This document shows, in pieces, positions 33,982 to 43,458 of a stretch of 64,000 nt of DNA (the first letter of the stretch is position 1; every line of letters starts with the position of its first letter). Made by a program: the position numbers and the translations under genes. Source of the DNA: Lachnospiraceae bacterium (lineage in GTDB: Bacteria; Bacillota; Clostridia; Lachnospirales; Lachnospiraceae); the NCBI GenBank assembly GCA_024681775.1, contig JAILAF010000109.1, positions 1-64,000 on the forward strand, given 5' to 3'. Under the pieces are notes generated by a model. The model did no database searches. It was given only the letters and a program-made list of their open reading frames with translations, and was not told the origin of the DNA.

Positions 33982-35973
33982 ATGAGAAAGACGATCAAAG
34001 GCAGACTGACGTTTGCGGTGATCCTGATCGTGGTTGCCTTGATGCTGGCGTCCACGGCGATCATCGTGGGAGAATCCGGCAGAAAACTCACCAATGAGCT
34101 GTCGGCAGAGCTCCAGATCAACGCAGACAAGTATGCCAACTCCATCAACAGCTGGATCGAGATGGAGAAGGGAATGAATGCCGCAGGTGCCGCCGCTTTT
34201 GCTGCACTTCCGGAAGGATCCTATGACAGGCCTCACATCCAGAGCATAGTCACCACGGAGGCCCAGGGACATCCCGAATTCTTAAATCTCTACTACGGCA
34301 TGGAGGACAAGCAGCACATCCAGATGGATCCCAACGCTACGGTCCCCGATGGCTATGACCCCACTGCCAGAGGCTGGTACAAGGCAGCGAAGGCAGCCGG
34401 CACCACCATTGTCACCGATCCCTACATGGACGTACTCATCGGTGGTATGTGCATCACCATCGCCACTCCCGTTTACCGGGACGGCGCCCTGGTAGGTGTG
34501 CTGGGTGCGGATTTTACCCTGGATTATATCTCGGACGTCATGAACAGCATCCCCTATGAAGCGGGGGAGTACGGCTTCCTCATCGACGCTTCCGGCAACT
34601 ACATCATGCATGAGAACGCCGCATACCTGCCCGGCGAGGATGAGGCAACTGCCGTATCGGGCGTCATGCCTGCCATCGCGTCCATCGTAAGCGATCCCGG
34701 CAGCAAGATCCTGAAGGTAGCGGATTATGACGGCGAACAAAACTACATGGCAACCTCCGTCATCGAAGGCTGCGGCTGGTCCCTGGGACTGGCACTTCCC
34801 ACCGGTAACGTGATGGGCACCACCTACCGCCTCATCGCCACCGGCGTGCTCATCACCGTCATCGCCATCGCGGCCGTCATCTTTATCATGGCCGGCCTCA
34901 TCAGCAAGGTCCTGGCACCCATGGAGGACATGAAGTCCTTCATCAAGACGAAGGTCATCGGCGAGAACAATGTGAAAAAGTCCGACTCCGAAGTGGAAGA
35001 GATCCGTTATCTGCTGACGGAGCTGGAGAGCCGTGTCATCGATACCATCCACAAGACCAAGGAAGAGTCCCAGCTCATCAAGGACAAGATGACATCCGCG
35101 TCGGATAAGATCAACGATATCGGCGACAGCATTTCCGAGATCAATACCGCCATGAGCCGCACCACCGACGGTATCGAGAGCCAGACCGGCAGCATCGAAA
35201 ACATCGAGCGGATCTGCACCGAGGTCAGCGCAGCCGCCGAGTCCTTCGCAAACGACACGAAGGAAATGAACGAGAGAACGGACGAGATCATCAACCGCGT
35301 GAAGGGCATGGTCCCCGAGATCCTCACCAACAAGAAAAATGCGGTGGATATGACCAACCAGTCCAAGGCAGATCTGGAGGAAGCACTGAAGGGGATCCAG
35401 GTCATCAACCAGATCGTGGACGTGGCAGGCGCCATCCAGAGCATCGCGAGCCAGACGAACCTGCTGGCACTGAACGCATCCATCGAGGCAGCCAGAGCAG
35501 GAGAAGCCGGCAGAGGCTTCGCCGTGGTGGCAGGGGAGATCAACAGCCTCAGTACCACCACCAGCCAGGAGATCGACAAGGTCAACGCCCTGACCAGCGA
35601 AGTGACCGTCAACGTAGAACGCCTCTCCAAGGTCAGCGAGCAGATCATCCGCTTCCTGACGGACAAGGTACTGAAGGACTACGACAATCTGGAGACCCTG
35701 GCCAACAACTACATGGAGGATGCAAATTACTACAGCGAGATCAGCAACGGTCTGGGCACCGGTTCCGAGGAGGTCAGCGATTCCATCGCGGAGATCGGCA
35801 GAGTGCTGGAGCGGATCGGTTCCGCACAGCAGGAGCTGACGGAAGCGGTACACGACATCTCCGGCAATATGCAGAGCATCACCGAGTCCAGCGAGAATGT
35901 CTCCGCGGAAGCGGCGGAAGTGCTGGGCAGCATCTCCAGCCTGCAGGAGACCACGGACAGATTCAACGTGTAA
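33982..35973 (+). CDS. Methyl-accepting chemotaxis protein, dCache sensor
   Basis: 663 aa. Membrane helix at about 8-30, an extracellular dCache-type sensor (about 35-280; the [20 protein letters not shown] motif is typical of dCache_1), a second helix at about 288-310, then the cytosolic coiled coil with the EQTNLL-equivalent hairpin [20 protein letters not shown] (about 490-510). Cache residues for an amino-acid ligand (Y/R/W..D) look partly conserved, but the ligand is not assigned. It closes a cluster of two chemoreceptors around an ABC importer. A terminator follows. Confidence 0.9.
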   Translation: MRKTIKGRLTFAVILIVVALMLASTAIIVGESGRKLTNELSAELQINADKYANSINSWIEMEKGMNAAGAAAFAALPEGSYDRPHIQSIVTTEAQGHPEFLNLYYGMEDKQHIQMDPNATVPDGYDPTARGWYKAAKAAGTTIVTDPYMDVLIGGMCITIATPVYRDGALVGVLGADFTLDYISDVMNSIPYEAGEYGFLIDASGNYIMHENAAYLPGEDEATAVSGVMPAIASIVSDPGSKILKVADYDGEQNYMATSVIEGCGWSLGLALPTGNVMGTTYRLIATGVLITVIAIAAVIFIMAGLISKVLAPMEDMKSFIKTKVIGENNVKKSDSEVEEIRYLLTELESRVIDTIHKTKEESQLIKDKMTSASDKINDIGDSISEINTAMSRTTDGIESQTGSIENIERICTEVSAAAESFANDTKEMNERTDEIINRVKGMVPEILTNKKNAVDMTNQSKADLEEALKGIQVINQIVDVAGAIQSIASQTNLLALNASIEAARAGEAGRGFAVVAGEINSLSTTTSQEIDKVNALTSEVTVNVERLSKVSEQIIRFLTDKVLKDYDNLETLANNYMEDANYYSEISNGLGTGSEEVSDSIAEIGRVLERIGSAQQELTEAVHDISGNMQSITESSENVSAEAAEVLGSISSLQETTDRFNV

Positions 35974-35997
35974 GAATTGCAGATTTGAGCATAGAAA

Positions 35998-36027
35998 ATC
36001 CCCCGCCGTCCGGCGGGGGATTTTTTT
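35998..36027 (+). terminator. Intrinsic terminator of the chemoreceptor cluster
   Basis: CCCCCGCC (36000-36007) pairs with GGCGGGGG (36012-36019), followed by seven T. Confidence 0.93.
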
Positions 36028-36072
36028 GTACCGGACCCGCTCGGATCCGGAGGATATGCAGTTTGCCGCAAG

Positions 36073-36870
36073 TCACGCATTACAGAAATCCAGGACCTTG
36101 TCGTAGAAGTCCTTCGCCTCTTCAAAGAGACCGTGCCCCAGGCCGGAATAGATGTAGAGACGGCTCCCCTCGATGGCTTCGTTCAGGATGTGGGAGGCAT
36201 CGTTTCCCACCGTTTTATCATCGCTGCCTGCGATAATGTAGGTGGGACAGGTGATGCGATCCAGTTCCTCCCTCACATCAAATCCAAGAATGGCCGTGGC
36301 ATTGATGAGGAACCGCTTATAGTTTTTGGGCTTTGTAAACAGGGCGATCAGCGGGAACAATCTCCCGTTCTTTTTCAGATACCGCTCCGAATACATCTTC
36401 TCCGCAGTGTCCACCATCAGGGGGACCTGCTCCCCTTTATTCGCCATTTCCATCCAGCCGGAGACTGCCTCCTGCACCACTTCGTTGGCATTGGGCGCGG
36501 TGACGGCCAGGATCAGCTTCTCCACCGCTTCCGGATGCCGGATGGCCATGCACTGTGCCACCATGCCGCCCTGGGAGACCCCCAGGACGCAGGCCTTTTT
36601 GATCCCCAGGTTTTTCATGGCCAGGATCTGGTCCTCCGCCATGTCCTCCATGGAGTACCCCTCCTGCATGCCGTTCTTGCGGCTGAACATGTAGACAGTG
36701 TAATCCTTCAGATAATGCTTGTAGGGCGCCGACAAAAGCAGCGCCTTCCCTTTGACGGTAGCAAGACCGTCGGACAGTCCGGGCAGAACCACGAGATTCT
36801 TCTTCCCCTTGCCGAAAGCGACGTAGTACATGTCGGTGTCACCGACCGGAACACATCCGTTTTTGTGCAT
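36073..36870 (-). CDS. Alpha/beta hydrolase
   Basis: 265 aa from ATG 36870 (GGGGGA upstream). Alpha/beta-hydrolase fold with the nucleophile elbow GVSQGGMVAQ (Ser), a catalytic Asp near IAGSDDKTV and the His in SGLGHGLFEEA. No signal peptide. Substrate unknown; esterase or peptidase relatives have the same layout. Monocistronic between a convergent terminator and the sugar isomerase-like gene. Confidence 0.85.
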   Translation of the reverse strand: MHKNGCVPVGDTDMYYVAFGKGKKNLVVLPGLSDGLATVKGKALLLSAPYKHYLKDYTVYMFSRKNGMQEGYSMEDMAEDQILAMKNLGIKKACVLGVSQGGMVAQCMAIRHPEAVEKLILAVTAPNANEVVQEAVSGWMEMANKGEQVPLMVDTAEKMYSERYLKKNGRLFPLIALFTKPKNYKRFLINATAILGFDVREELDRITCPTYIIAGSDDKTVGNDASHILNEAIEGSRLYIYSGLGHGLFEEAKDFYDKVLDFCNA

Positions 36871-37017
36871 ATCTTTTCCCCCATAAGAAGCGCACGCCGG
36901 GAACGGTGAAAGTCCCGCCCCCGATTTTTCCTGCACAGATGGACATTCTCAGGAAACTGTCCATCCATCTCCATTGTACGCTTCTTTGCGGGATTTGTCA
37001 TTCTCCGAAGGGAAAGA

Positions 37018-37902
37018 TCAGCCGATCTCCCGCAGCAGATCCAGGAGGGAAGCGTGGGCCAGGGAAAATGCCTCGAAGCCCGTCAGCTTTCTGCCCTCCT
37101 CATAAGTGGGAATCCGATGGCCCTCCCGCTGGAGTCCGCCCAACCCGTCGAACTCGGACAGATGGGGCTCCAGGGAAAGGAATCCCTTGAATCCGGATGC
37201 AAAGAGCCGGGACAGGATCTCCTTTACATTGCCGTCGCCGAAGCCGGCAGGCACCACCTTGCCGCTGCCCTTAAGGGCATCCTTCACATGGATGTAAGCG
37301 ACGAAGTCCTTCAGCAGATCGTAGGCTTCCAGCGTATCCTGACCCACCTGGACGAAATTTGCAAAATCAAATACCGCCTTGAAATGGTCGCCGTAGAAGG
37401 CGTCCATGATCTCCCGGCATTCCTTCGCTCTGTCCCCGTAGATCCCCTTCTCATTCTCGTGAAGCAGCACCACACCGTTTGCCTTCGCATAGTCCGCAAA
37501 GCGGCCCAGACGTTCGAAGACCTCATCGCGGATGGCAGCGCTGCGCTCCTCCTTCACCTCTTCCTCCTTCGGCAGGTAGAAGCTGAACATCCGGATGTTT
37601 TCCGTCTCCATCCTATGTGCGATCTCAACGGCTCTCTTAAAGTCCTCGAAATGGGGTGCGAAGGGATCCTCGATGCCGATCTTTCCCAGGGGCGAGCCCA
37701 GGGATGAGAGCCGGATCCCGGCGTCCTCCAGACGCTGTTTGATCTCCTTTACTTTCGCATCATCGTGGAAGATCAGATTGTTACCGTCCACGCCGCGCAT
37801 CTCGATGTAGCGCACGCCCAGCTTATTACAGCCCTCGATCTGGGCGTCCAGTCTCTGATCGATCTCATCCGCAAATCCCGTGATCAATTCATAGTTTTCC
37901 AT
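37018..37902 (-). CDS. Sugar phosphate isomerase/epimerase-like TIM-barrel protein
   Basis: 294 aa from ATG 37902 (AAAGGAC upstream). Xylose isomerase-like TIM barrel (AP_endonuc_2 family): start LITGFADEIDQRLDAQIEGC, metal-site residues in VVLLHENEKGIYGD, KAVFDFANFVQVG, YIHVKDALKGSGKVVPAGFG and LSLEPHL. These proteins isomerise or epimerise keto-sugars or inositol-type compounds. It is 25 bp downstream of a Gfo/Idh/MocA dehydrogenase, a usual pairing for inositol or modified-sugar catabolism; the substrate is not identifiable here. Confidence 0.87.
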   Translation of the reverse strand: MENYELITGFADEIDQRLDAQIEGCNKLGVRYIEMRGVDGNNLIFHDDAKVKEIKQRLEDAGIRLSSLGSPLGKIGIEDPFAPHFEDFKRAVEIAHRMETENIRMFSFYLPKEEEVKEERSAAIRDEVFERLGRFADYAKANGVVLLHENEKGIYGDRAKECREIMDAFYGDHFKAVFDFANFVQVGQDTLEAYDLLKDFVAYIHVKDALKGSGKVVPAGFGDGNVKEILSRLFASGFKGFLSLEPHLSEFDGLGGLQREGHRIPTYEEGRKLTGFEAFSLAHASLLDLLREIG

Positions 37903-37927
37903 GGCAGTTGTCCTTTCCCTGTAGCGA

Positions 37928-39082
37928 TCAATAGGTTCCCTTCGTGTCAAAAACGATACCCTTGTCATCTTTTGCCTTCGATGACGCTCTGCGCTTATCC
38001 AGTTCCTGCAGGAACAGTTCCTCATCGAAGGGGAGCTCTACGGTGCGGTCCAGCCAGGAGGAGAGATACATCGCATTGGAAAGCATGAGTCCGTTAATCC
38101 CCTCTTCGCCTCCCGCCACCAGGGGCGCACCGTTTAAGATGTGCTCCGTGAAGGCCTTCAGCACGCCGACATGCTGTTCGTTTCGGCCGTCGGTCTCGAT
38201 CTCCAGGTGCTCCATCTCCGGCTTGGCAAAGCCGTTCTGCTCCGTTCTGCAGAATTCCCGTTCGTTTACTTTTAATTTGTCAAAGAACAGCTTACCGTTC
38301 TCACAGACGATCTTCCCCATCTCAAAGGTGAGCTCCAGGCGATTGGTGCCGGGCGCATCTCCGGTGGTGGTGACGAAGACACCGGTGGCACCGTTTCCAA
38401 ACTCCAGATAGGCGGTCACATCGTCCTCCACCTCAATATCGTGCCACTTTGCCTCGTGGCAAAAGGCCCGGACTTTCACAGGCATACCGCAGAGCCACTG
38501 CAGGAGATCCAGCTGATGCGGGCACTGGTTCAGGAGCACGCCGCCGCCCTCACCTGCCCAGGTGGCTTTCCAGCCTGCCGCATCGTAATAACTCTGGGTG
38601 CGATACCAGTCGGTGATGATCCAGTTCACCCGTTTCATGGCGCCCAGCTCGCCGCTTCCGATCATCTCGTGGAGCTTCCGGTAGACACAGTTGGTGCGCT
38701 GATTGAACATGATGGCAAAGGTCTTGTCGCTCCGGGCCGCCACCTCGTTCATTTCTCTCACCTGTTTCGTGTAGACCCCCGCGGGCTTCTCACTGATGAC
38801 ATGGGTGTCATGCTGCAGGGCGTAGATCACATACTCCGGATGCAGATAGTGGGGTGTTGCGATAAGCACTGCGTCACACTCCCCGGCGTCGATGAGATCA
38901 TGTCCGTCCCCGTAGCGCTTTACCTCCGCAGGGAGGTGCTCCTCCGCCCATGAGAGCCGCTCCGGCCGGATGTCCGCCACTGCCGTAAGACGCAGATGGG
39001 GCACCTCTCCCTTTACGATGCTCATGGCATGATTGCTGCCCATGCCGCCGATACCGATGATGCCGAGCTTTACTTCCTTCAT
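37928..39082 (-). CDS. Gfo/Idh/MocA family NAD(P)-dependent dehydrogenase
   Basis: 384 aa. N-terminal Rossmann fold (LGIIGIGGMGSNHA, about 6-19), the EKP motif in HVISEKPAGV and a C-terminal Gfo/Idh substrate domain with GGGVLLNQCPHQLDLLQW, whose D-x-x-H-like residues bind the sugar. It oxidises a sugar or cyclitol hydroxyl with NAD(P)+. AGGAGG precedes ATG 39082. It is the first gene of a two-gene operon with the isomerase-like protein; an imperfect palindrome (TTGATATATACATATTCAA, 39161-39179) upstream may hold the operator. Confidence 0.9.
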   Translation of the reverse strand: MKEVKLGIIGIGGMGSNHAMSIVKGEVPHLRLTAVADIRPERLSWAEEHLPAEVKRYGDGHDLIDAGECDAVLIATPHYLHPEYVIYALQHDTHVISEKPAGVYTKQVREMNEVAARSDKTFAIMFNQRTNCVYRKLHEMIGSGELGAMKRVNWIITDWYRTQSYYDAAGWKATWAGEGGGVLLNQCPHQLDLLQWLCGMPVKVRAFCHEAKWHDIEVEDDVTAYLEFGNGATGVFVTTTGDAPGTNRLELTFEMGKIVCENGKLFFDKLKVNEREFCRTEQNGFAKPEMEHLEIETDGRNEQHVGVLKAFTEHILNGAPLVAGGEEGINGLMLSNAMYLSSWLDRTVELPFDEELFLQELDKRRASSKAKDDKGIVFDTKGTY

Positions 39083-39260
39083 ATCTCAATCCTCCTGCTC
39101 TGTGCTGATCCGACAGGTTGTTTCCTGTTATGATCGTATTGTAAATCGGGCAGGGATATTTTGATATATACATATTCAACTATTTTTATGTATTATTCCG
39201 ACTGTCAGGGGCAACCTTCCGGAACGGGATTCAGAGCAGGGACCCTTCAGAGCAGGGACC

Positions 39261-40190
39261 TCAGAGCAGGGAGATGATCTCTTCTCCCGCAGGTATTCCG
39301 CGTTTCAGTTCCTTGACACGGCACACGGGGATCCGGCGCTCCATCTCTTCATCGTAGATCACTTTCAGGGTGCCTGCCACCTCCACCCATTCCTTATCCT
39401 GCAGCTCCCGGGCTTTCGGATAGCCGCAGAGGATCCCGGCAAATGCCAGATCTGCTTCGCAGCAGGTCAGGATCCTTCGTCCGGCCACAAACTGCAGATC
39501 CTCATCCTTCAGCCGGTAGGCGGGGGCGATGAACTTCACCTGCTTTCCTTCATACAGCTCACACCGCTCATGGGCATCCATCGACAGCGCCACAAAACCG
39601 ATATCGTCCAGCACCAGCTCATCCTCCCTCAGATCATAGGGAAGCAGCTCTTCCGGATCCGGCGTAATATCCCCGTCTCTCCCCCGGAATACGATGGCGG
39701 CACTGCCGTTGATGGCTTTGATGTTTCTGGCGTAGACCGCCAAATGCTCCCGCATCTCATCCGCCTTGTGAAAGAGGATGAGTTCCGCTCTGCGCACCTG
39801 CTCCGCCAGCAGGGAGCGGAGATTTTCCGCATAGAGCTGAAAGGTGGTTGCGTCAAATACGGCGATCTCCATCAGGTCATCCCAAAAGGACGGGAAGATC
39901 AGGTTTGCCCTGTCCCACATCCCGTTGTACTCCACGATCACCCGGTCCGGCCTGTGCTTTTTCTCCAGGGAGGCCAGGATCTCCTCATTGAAATCCTCTT
40001 CCTCCGTTATGATTTCCAGAACCGTTCCTGCCTCCTCCAGTTCCGATGCATCGTATTCCGCCTCTCCCTCCTCACAGACCAGAAGCAATGTTTTCCCCCG
40101 GATCCGAAAAGAAGGACGGTGGAGCAGATCTTTGATAAAGGTCGTCTTGCCGGCTTCCAGAAAGCCGTTCACAAAAAATACAGTCCCCAT
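39261..40190 (-). CDS. COG0523-type GTPase fused to a TIGR03943/DUF1980-like domain
   Basis: 309 aa from ATG 40190, four bases after the upstream stop; an in-frame start at 40211 overlaps that gene. The N-terminal domain is a CobW/COG0523-like G domain with P-loop GFLEAGKTTF and HKAD near residue 140, but no CxCC motif. About residues 190-300 resemble the C-terminal domain of TIGR03943/DUF1980 proteins (FVAGRRILTCCEADLAFAGI, KEWVEVAGTLKVI), usually seen with YraQ-type permeases. The fusion suggests delivery or sensing of a metal; inference. Confidence 0.75.
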   Translation of the reverse strand: MGTVFFVNGFLEAGKTTFIKDLLHRPSFRIRGKTLLLVCEEGEAEYDASELEEAGTVLEIITEEEDFNEEILASLEKKHRPDRVIVEYNGMWDRANLIFPSFWDDLMEIAVFDATTFQLYAENLRSLLAEQVRRAELILFHKADEMREHLAVYARNIKAINGSAAIVFRGRDGDITPDPEELLPYDLREDELVLDDIGFVALSMDAHERCELYEGKQVKFIAPAYRLKDEDLQFVAGRRILTCCEADLAFAGILCGYPKARELQDKEWVEVAGTLKVIYDEEMERRIPVCRVKELKRGIPAGEEIISLL

Positions 40191-40194
40191 AGTC

Positions 40195-41298
40195 TCACTC
40201 GATACAGTCATACAGCATCTTTACGATATCGGATTTTTCATATCCTTTCCCGATGAATACCACCTGATTACATCTGTCCCCGTAGGTATCATCCCAGTCA
40301 TCCTTGATGTCCGGGAAATCATTCACCACCGCTTCCAGCTCTTTCTCCGGCCAGGCGGAGATCCATTCCGACAGCTCTGTCACAGTTGCATTTCTTCCTG
40401 CCTGCTCAAAGAGCTGGATATGGTCCCAGTCGTCGGAAAACCAGATATATCCCTTGGTTCGGATCAGCGCCTCCGGGTAGTTTTCCACCAGGCCCTCAAA
40501 GGCCTGTCTGTTAAAGGGCTTTTTTTCCTCAAATACAAAAGAGGAGATGCCATACTCATCCACACAGGCTTTCTCATCCTCGTGCTCGCAGTTGTTGAGC
40601 GCCCGCTGAACAGCGCTATAGGCTTCCACCTCATCGAAATCAAAATCCCCCCGGTTCAGCAGCACATCCAGATCCACCTCTCCGTTGACGCAGGGGATCA
40701 TTTCCGCTTCCTGCTGGAGATTCCGAAGCCCCGACTTCACCTCCTCCAGCTGGGCATCCGTCAGGAGGTCCGTCTTGTTCAGGATCATCAGATTGCAAAA
40801 CTCGATCTGATCCATGATCAGGTTGATGACATCGCCGTCCTCCCGTTCCTCCTCCGTCATGAGATCATGGAGAAACTCCCGGTAGATCCTGTCTACATCC
40901 ACAACGGAGACCACAGACTTCAGATAGACTCTGGTATCCTCCGCCATTTCCTCATAGTTCAGAAACGCCCCCGCTATGGAGGAAGGTTCGCTGATCCCGG
41001 AGGCTTCCACAAAAATCGCCTCAATGGATCTGTCTGCGGAGAGCCGCTCGATCTCCGCCATAAATTCATCCCGCAGCGTGCAGCAGATACATCCGTTCTG
41101 CATTTCCACCATTTCGACCTGTGCGACCCGGTTCCCCGTTTTGTTCAGAATGGAAGCGTCGATATTGATGCTCCCCATGTCATTGACGATCAATGCGATC
41201 TTACGCTTTTCCTGCTTCAGGATATTCTGCATCAGGGTGGTTTTTCCGGATCCCAGATATCCGGTGATGACAACGATAGGTACTTCTTTCTTGGACAT
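40195..41298 (-). CDS. COG0523 (CobW/YjiA-type) GTPase, putative metallochaperone
   Basis: 367 aa. P-loop GYLGSGKTTL (13-22), the family's metal motif NGCICCTLRDE (C70, C72, C73), SGISEP switch and NKTD for guanine; a CobW_C-type end (KGYIWFSDDWDHIQLFEQAG). COG0523 proteins deliver Zn, Co or other metals using GTP. Its promoter lies among two palindromes and a Fur-family gene is directly upstream, so a zinc role under Zur control is likely. GGAGGAAATAGC precedes ATG 41298. Confidence 0.88.
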   Translation of the reverse strand: MSKKEVPIVVITGYLGSGKTTLMQNILKQEKRKIALIVNDMGSINIDASILNKTGNRVAQVEMVEMQNGCICCTLRDEFMAEIERLSADRSIEAIFVEASGISEPSSIAGAFLNYEEMAEDTRVYLKSVVSVVDVDRIYREFLHDLMTEEEREDGDVINLIMDQIEFCNLMILNKTDLLTDAQLEEVKSGLRNLQQEAEMIPCVNGEVDLDVLLNRGDFDFDEVEAYSAVQRALNNCEHEDEKACVDEYGISSFVFEEKKPFNRQAFEGLVENYPEALIRTKGYIWFSDDWDHIQLFEQAGRNATVTELSEWISAWPEKELEAVVNDFPDIKDDWDDTYGDRCNQVVFIGKGYEKSDIVKMLYDCIE

Positions 41299-41335
41299 GC
41301 TATTTCCTCCGCTCCTCTTGTTTCCTGCCGATATA

Positions 41336-41410
41336 ATTGCGACACAGTTGCATTTTGCATTTTATGACGCAGTTCCCTGGATGTCAATAGATTTGCAACA
41401 TTGTTGCAAA
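41336..41410 (-). promoter_or_regulatory. COG0523 promoter with twin Zur/Fur-like operators
   Basis: On the minus strand TTGACA (41382-41387), 17-bp spacer, TAAAAT (41359-41364). A perfect 9-1-9 palindrome, TTTGCAACATTGTTGCAAA (41392-41410), lies just upstream of the -35 and a 13/19 match, ATTGCGACACAGTTGCATT (41336-41354), just downstream of the -10. Paired 19-bp sites around a promoter suit a Fur-family dimer, and that gene is next door. Confidence 0.75.
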
Positions 41411-41433
41411 TATTTATCGTGTGTGGAACAGCA

Positions 41434-41460
41434 AAAAACAGCACCCCGTCACGAGGTGCT
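41434..41460 (-). terminator. Terminator of the Fur-family gene
   Basis: AGCACC/GGTGCT stem (41440-41445 and 41455-41460) with a six-T run on the minus strand; the stem includes the last codons of the gene. Confidence 0.8.
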
Positions 41461-41898
41461 GCCTGATCTCTTCCGTATTTTCTTCTCCGCCTTTTTCCTG
41501 CAGTCCCGGCACAGACCGATGATCACGGTTTTCCCGTAGTCGATCGCCAGGCCGTATTCCGATTCCATTTTCTCTGCCGCATCTGCCAGGATCCCGTTTT
41601 CCAGGTGAAAGATCCTGCCGCATTCGGCGCATTGCCCGTGCATGTGATCGTGGCAGGAGCCATGCTCCCCGGAGTACTGATAGCAGGTGGCATTGACATC
41701 CGTTTCCTTATATTTTACCAGGACGCCCTCCTGGCAGAGCCGCTCCAGATTCCGGTAGATGGTGGATCTGTCCGCTTCCGCTCCTGCGCCGCCGATCCCC
41801 TCCAGGATATCCCTTGCCGTGAACCTGGTGTCTGGGTGGTCCTGCAGATACTTTATAATGGCATTTCTGGGCCTTGTCTTATATTCGCTTTTTGCCAT
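41449..41898 (-). CDS. Fur-family metalloregulator, probably Zur
   Basis: 149 aa from ATG 41898 (GGGAG upstream). Winged helix (RFTARDILEGI, EADRSTIYRNLERLCQEGVL) then the dimer/metal domain with HDHMHGQCAECGRIFHLENG and a second pair CRDC, i.e. two CxxC motifs for structural zinc. Such proteins repress metal uptake or metallochaperone genes. The neighbouring COG0523 genes and the palindromes in their promoter point to zinc rather than iron or peroxide, but PerR/Fur cannot be excluded from sequence alone. Confidence 0.85.
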   Translation of the reverse strand: MAKSEYKTRPRNAIIKYLQDHPDTRFTARDILEGIGGAGAEADRSTIYRNLERLCQEGVLVKYKETDVNATCYQYSGEHGSCHDHMHGQCAECGRIFHLENGILADAAEKMESEYGLAIDYGKTVIIGLCRDCRKKAEKKIRKRSGSTS

Positions 41899-41946
41899 AT
41901 TCCGCTCCCGAAGCAATCTCCCGGCAAAGCCGGCTCTGCAAAAAGA

Positions 41947-42963
41947 TCACTGCGCTTCCAGCAGGCGCATGACCATCAGCGCCTCTTCTTTGATCCTGCC
42001 CTGATCCTCATTCGGCGTGCTGTAAACGTAGAGATACATGAGGATGCCGCCGGAATCGATCTCCTGAAAAGCATACTCCGTTTGGTAGAGATCGCTTGAA
42101 GAGATCTTCTCGTAACTGTCCTGATAGTATTTATATTCCGCACCGTAATAAGTGTCCACCTTGCGAACGGGGAAGTCCTTCAGGTTTTCCTTCCCGGTGA
42201 TATTCCGGAGGATGGCTTCCTCAATGAGGCCCATGTCACCGCGATCGTTCAATGCCACAAATCGTTCTATGTCAAAGTAACAAACGAAGAGGCTCTGGGC
42301 AAATTCCGCCCCGCGGTTCAGTTCATTGAGACGGTACTGGTACCCTTCGATCTTGCCCAGCTCCTCGGTCTCAATATTGTGTTCTGTCTGCTCCCAGCGC
42401 TGAGGGATATAGTATTTGATCTTCCCGTTATGGAGACTCCGCTCCAGCAGATCGCCGGTTTTATAGGTATACTTTCCCTTTCCCGTGGTAACCGCATCTT
42501 CGTCGAAACTGTCGGAGTCCAGGATCTCGAAGCTGTCCAGCGCCAGGGAAGCCTTCCTGGTCACATCATTTACGGACAGCTTTCCGTAGGCGACCACCGG
42601 TTTCCCTGCCGTGAGGGTTGCAATCTCATTTGCGACATTTGTGTCACTCGCCTTGCAGGAAACGGAAGTACTGTCCTCCAGCTCGGAAATGGACAGATCA
42701 AAGGACTTGTTTTTATACTTTACATCCTGCGCATATCCGAAGAGTGCGACGTAGGCTCCGTCGTAGGACTTCCACTCCTCCCTGCTGCCATGATTTGCCG
42801 CATTGACGACGGTAAACACCTTCCGGTGCTGATAGACCGGATAGCTTTCCGTATCCAGGGACACGACCTTCTTCCCAAAGCTCAGCCCGGTGAGGAACAA
42901 AAAACCCGTGGTCATGATCAGAAGAAAGGAAAATATTCTCTTTTTCTTCGTACGATTTTCCAT
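41947..42963 (-). CDS. Exb-like operon gene 5: membrane-anchored extracellular protein
   Basis: 338 aa. A single N-terminal membrane helix (IFSFLLIMTTGFLFLTGLSF, about 10-29) and a large extracellular part rich in Tyr, Ser, Asp and Lys, without a known domain; VVAYGKLSVNDVTRKASLAL hints at an OB-like fold. It is the last gene after the ExbB/ExbD-like proteins, 36 bp downstream, so it may be the exported effector or cap of that complex. Function unknown. Confidence 0.65.
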   Translation of the reverse strand: MENRTKKKRIFSFLLIMTTGFLFLTGLSFGKKVVSLDTESYPVYQHRKVFTVVNAANHGSREEWKSYDGAYVALFGYAQDVKYKNKSFDLSISELEDSTSVSCKASDTNVANEIATLTAGKPVVAYGKLSVNDVTRKASLALDSFEILDSDSFDEDAVTTGKGKYTYKTGDLLERSLHNGKIKYYIPQRWEQTEHNIETEELGKIEGYQYRLNELNRGAEFAQSLFVCYFDIERFVALNDRGDMGLIEEAILRNITGKENLKDFPVRKVDTYYGAEYKYYQDSYEKISSSDLYQTEYAFQEIDSGGILMYLYVYSTPNEDQGRIKEEALMVMRLLEAQ

Positions 42964-42999
42964 ACTGTCTACCCTTTACATGCCGGGCGGATCCGGACA

Positions 43000-43458
43000 T
43001 TATTCCTGCTTCTCCGAATAGGAGATCCCCTTGTCCTCCAAAAGCTGCATGACCTGCTTGTACACCTTGCTGTCCGCGTATTTGTCGATGAGGGTCACAC
43101 CCGCTGCGTTCATGGACTTCATGTCATGATCGATGTAGTTCGACAGCCGGTCTGCCGTATACGTCGCGGTCCCCATGGTGATCTGCTTTCCTTCGATGCG
43201 GATCTCGTAGGGCTTTACCACAGGAGATCCCCCTGCATCGGGATCCTCTCCATCCTCAGCAGCAGGCCCCTCCGAGGGATCCTCTCCATCCTCGCCGCCG
43301 GTGCCCCACTCTGCCCGCTCGATGGCTTTGTCCAGGTCGATGAGGCGGGTGCCGGAACCCAGCTCCAGAGTGATGGGCGCCTTTTTCGCTCCGATCAGGG
43401 AGAGCGCCAGGAGACACAGGAGCGGCAATATGAACTTTTTCTTTGTCCCATTACTCAT
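43000..43458 (-). CDS. Exb-like operon gene 4: ExbD-type C-terminal domain protein
   Basis: 152 aa from ATG 43458, which overlaps the preceding TAA by 8 bp. One membrane helix (KKFILPLLCLLALSLIGA, about 7-25), an acidic Gly/Glu/Asp-rich stretch (about 55-85) and a C-terminal domain (IEGKQITMGTATYTADRLSN..., IDKYADSKVYKQVMQLL) of ExbD/TolR type. The same ending appears in the gene-3 protein (VDNYASAKTFKELRDYL), so the two are paralogues of that domain. Confidence 0.65.
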   Translation of the reverse strand: MSNGTKKKFILPLLCLLALSLIGAKKAPITLELGSGTRLIDLDKAIERAEWGTGGEDGEDPSEGPAAEDGEDPDAGGSPVVKPYEIRIEGKQITMGTATYTADRLSNYIDHDMKSMNAAGVTLIDKYADSKVYKQVMQLLEDKGISYSEKQE

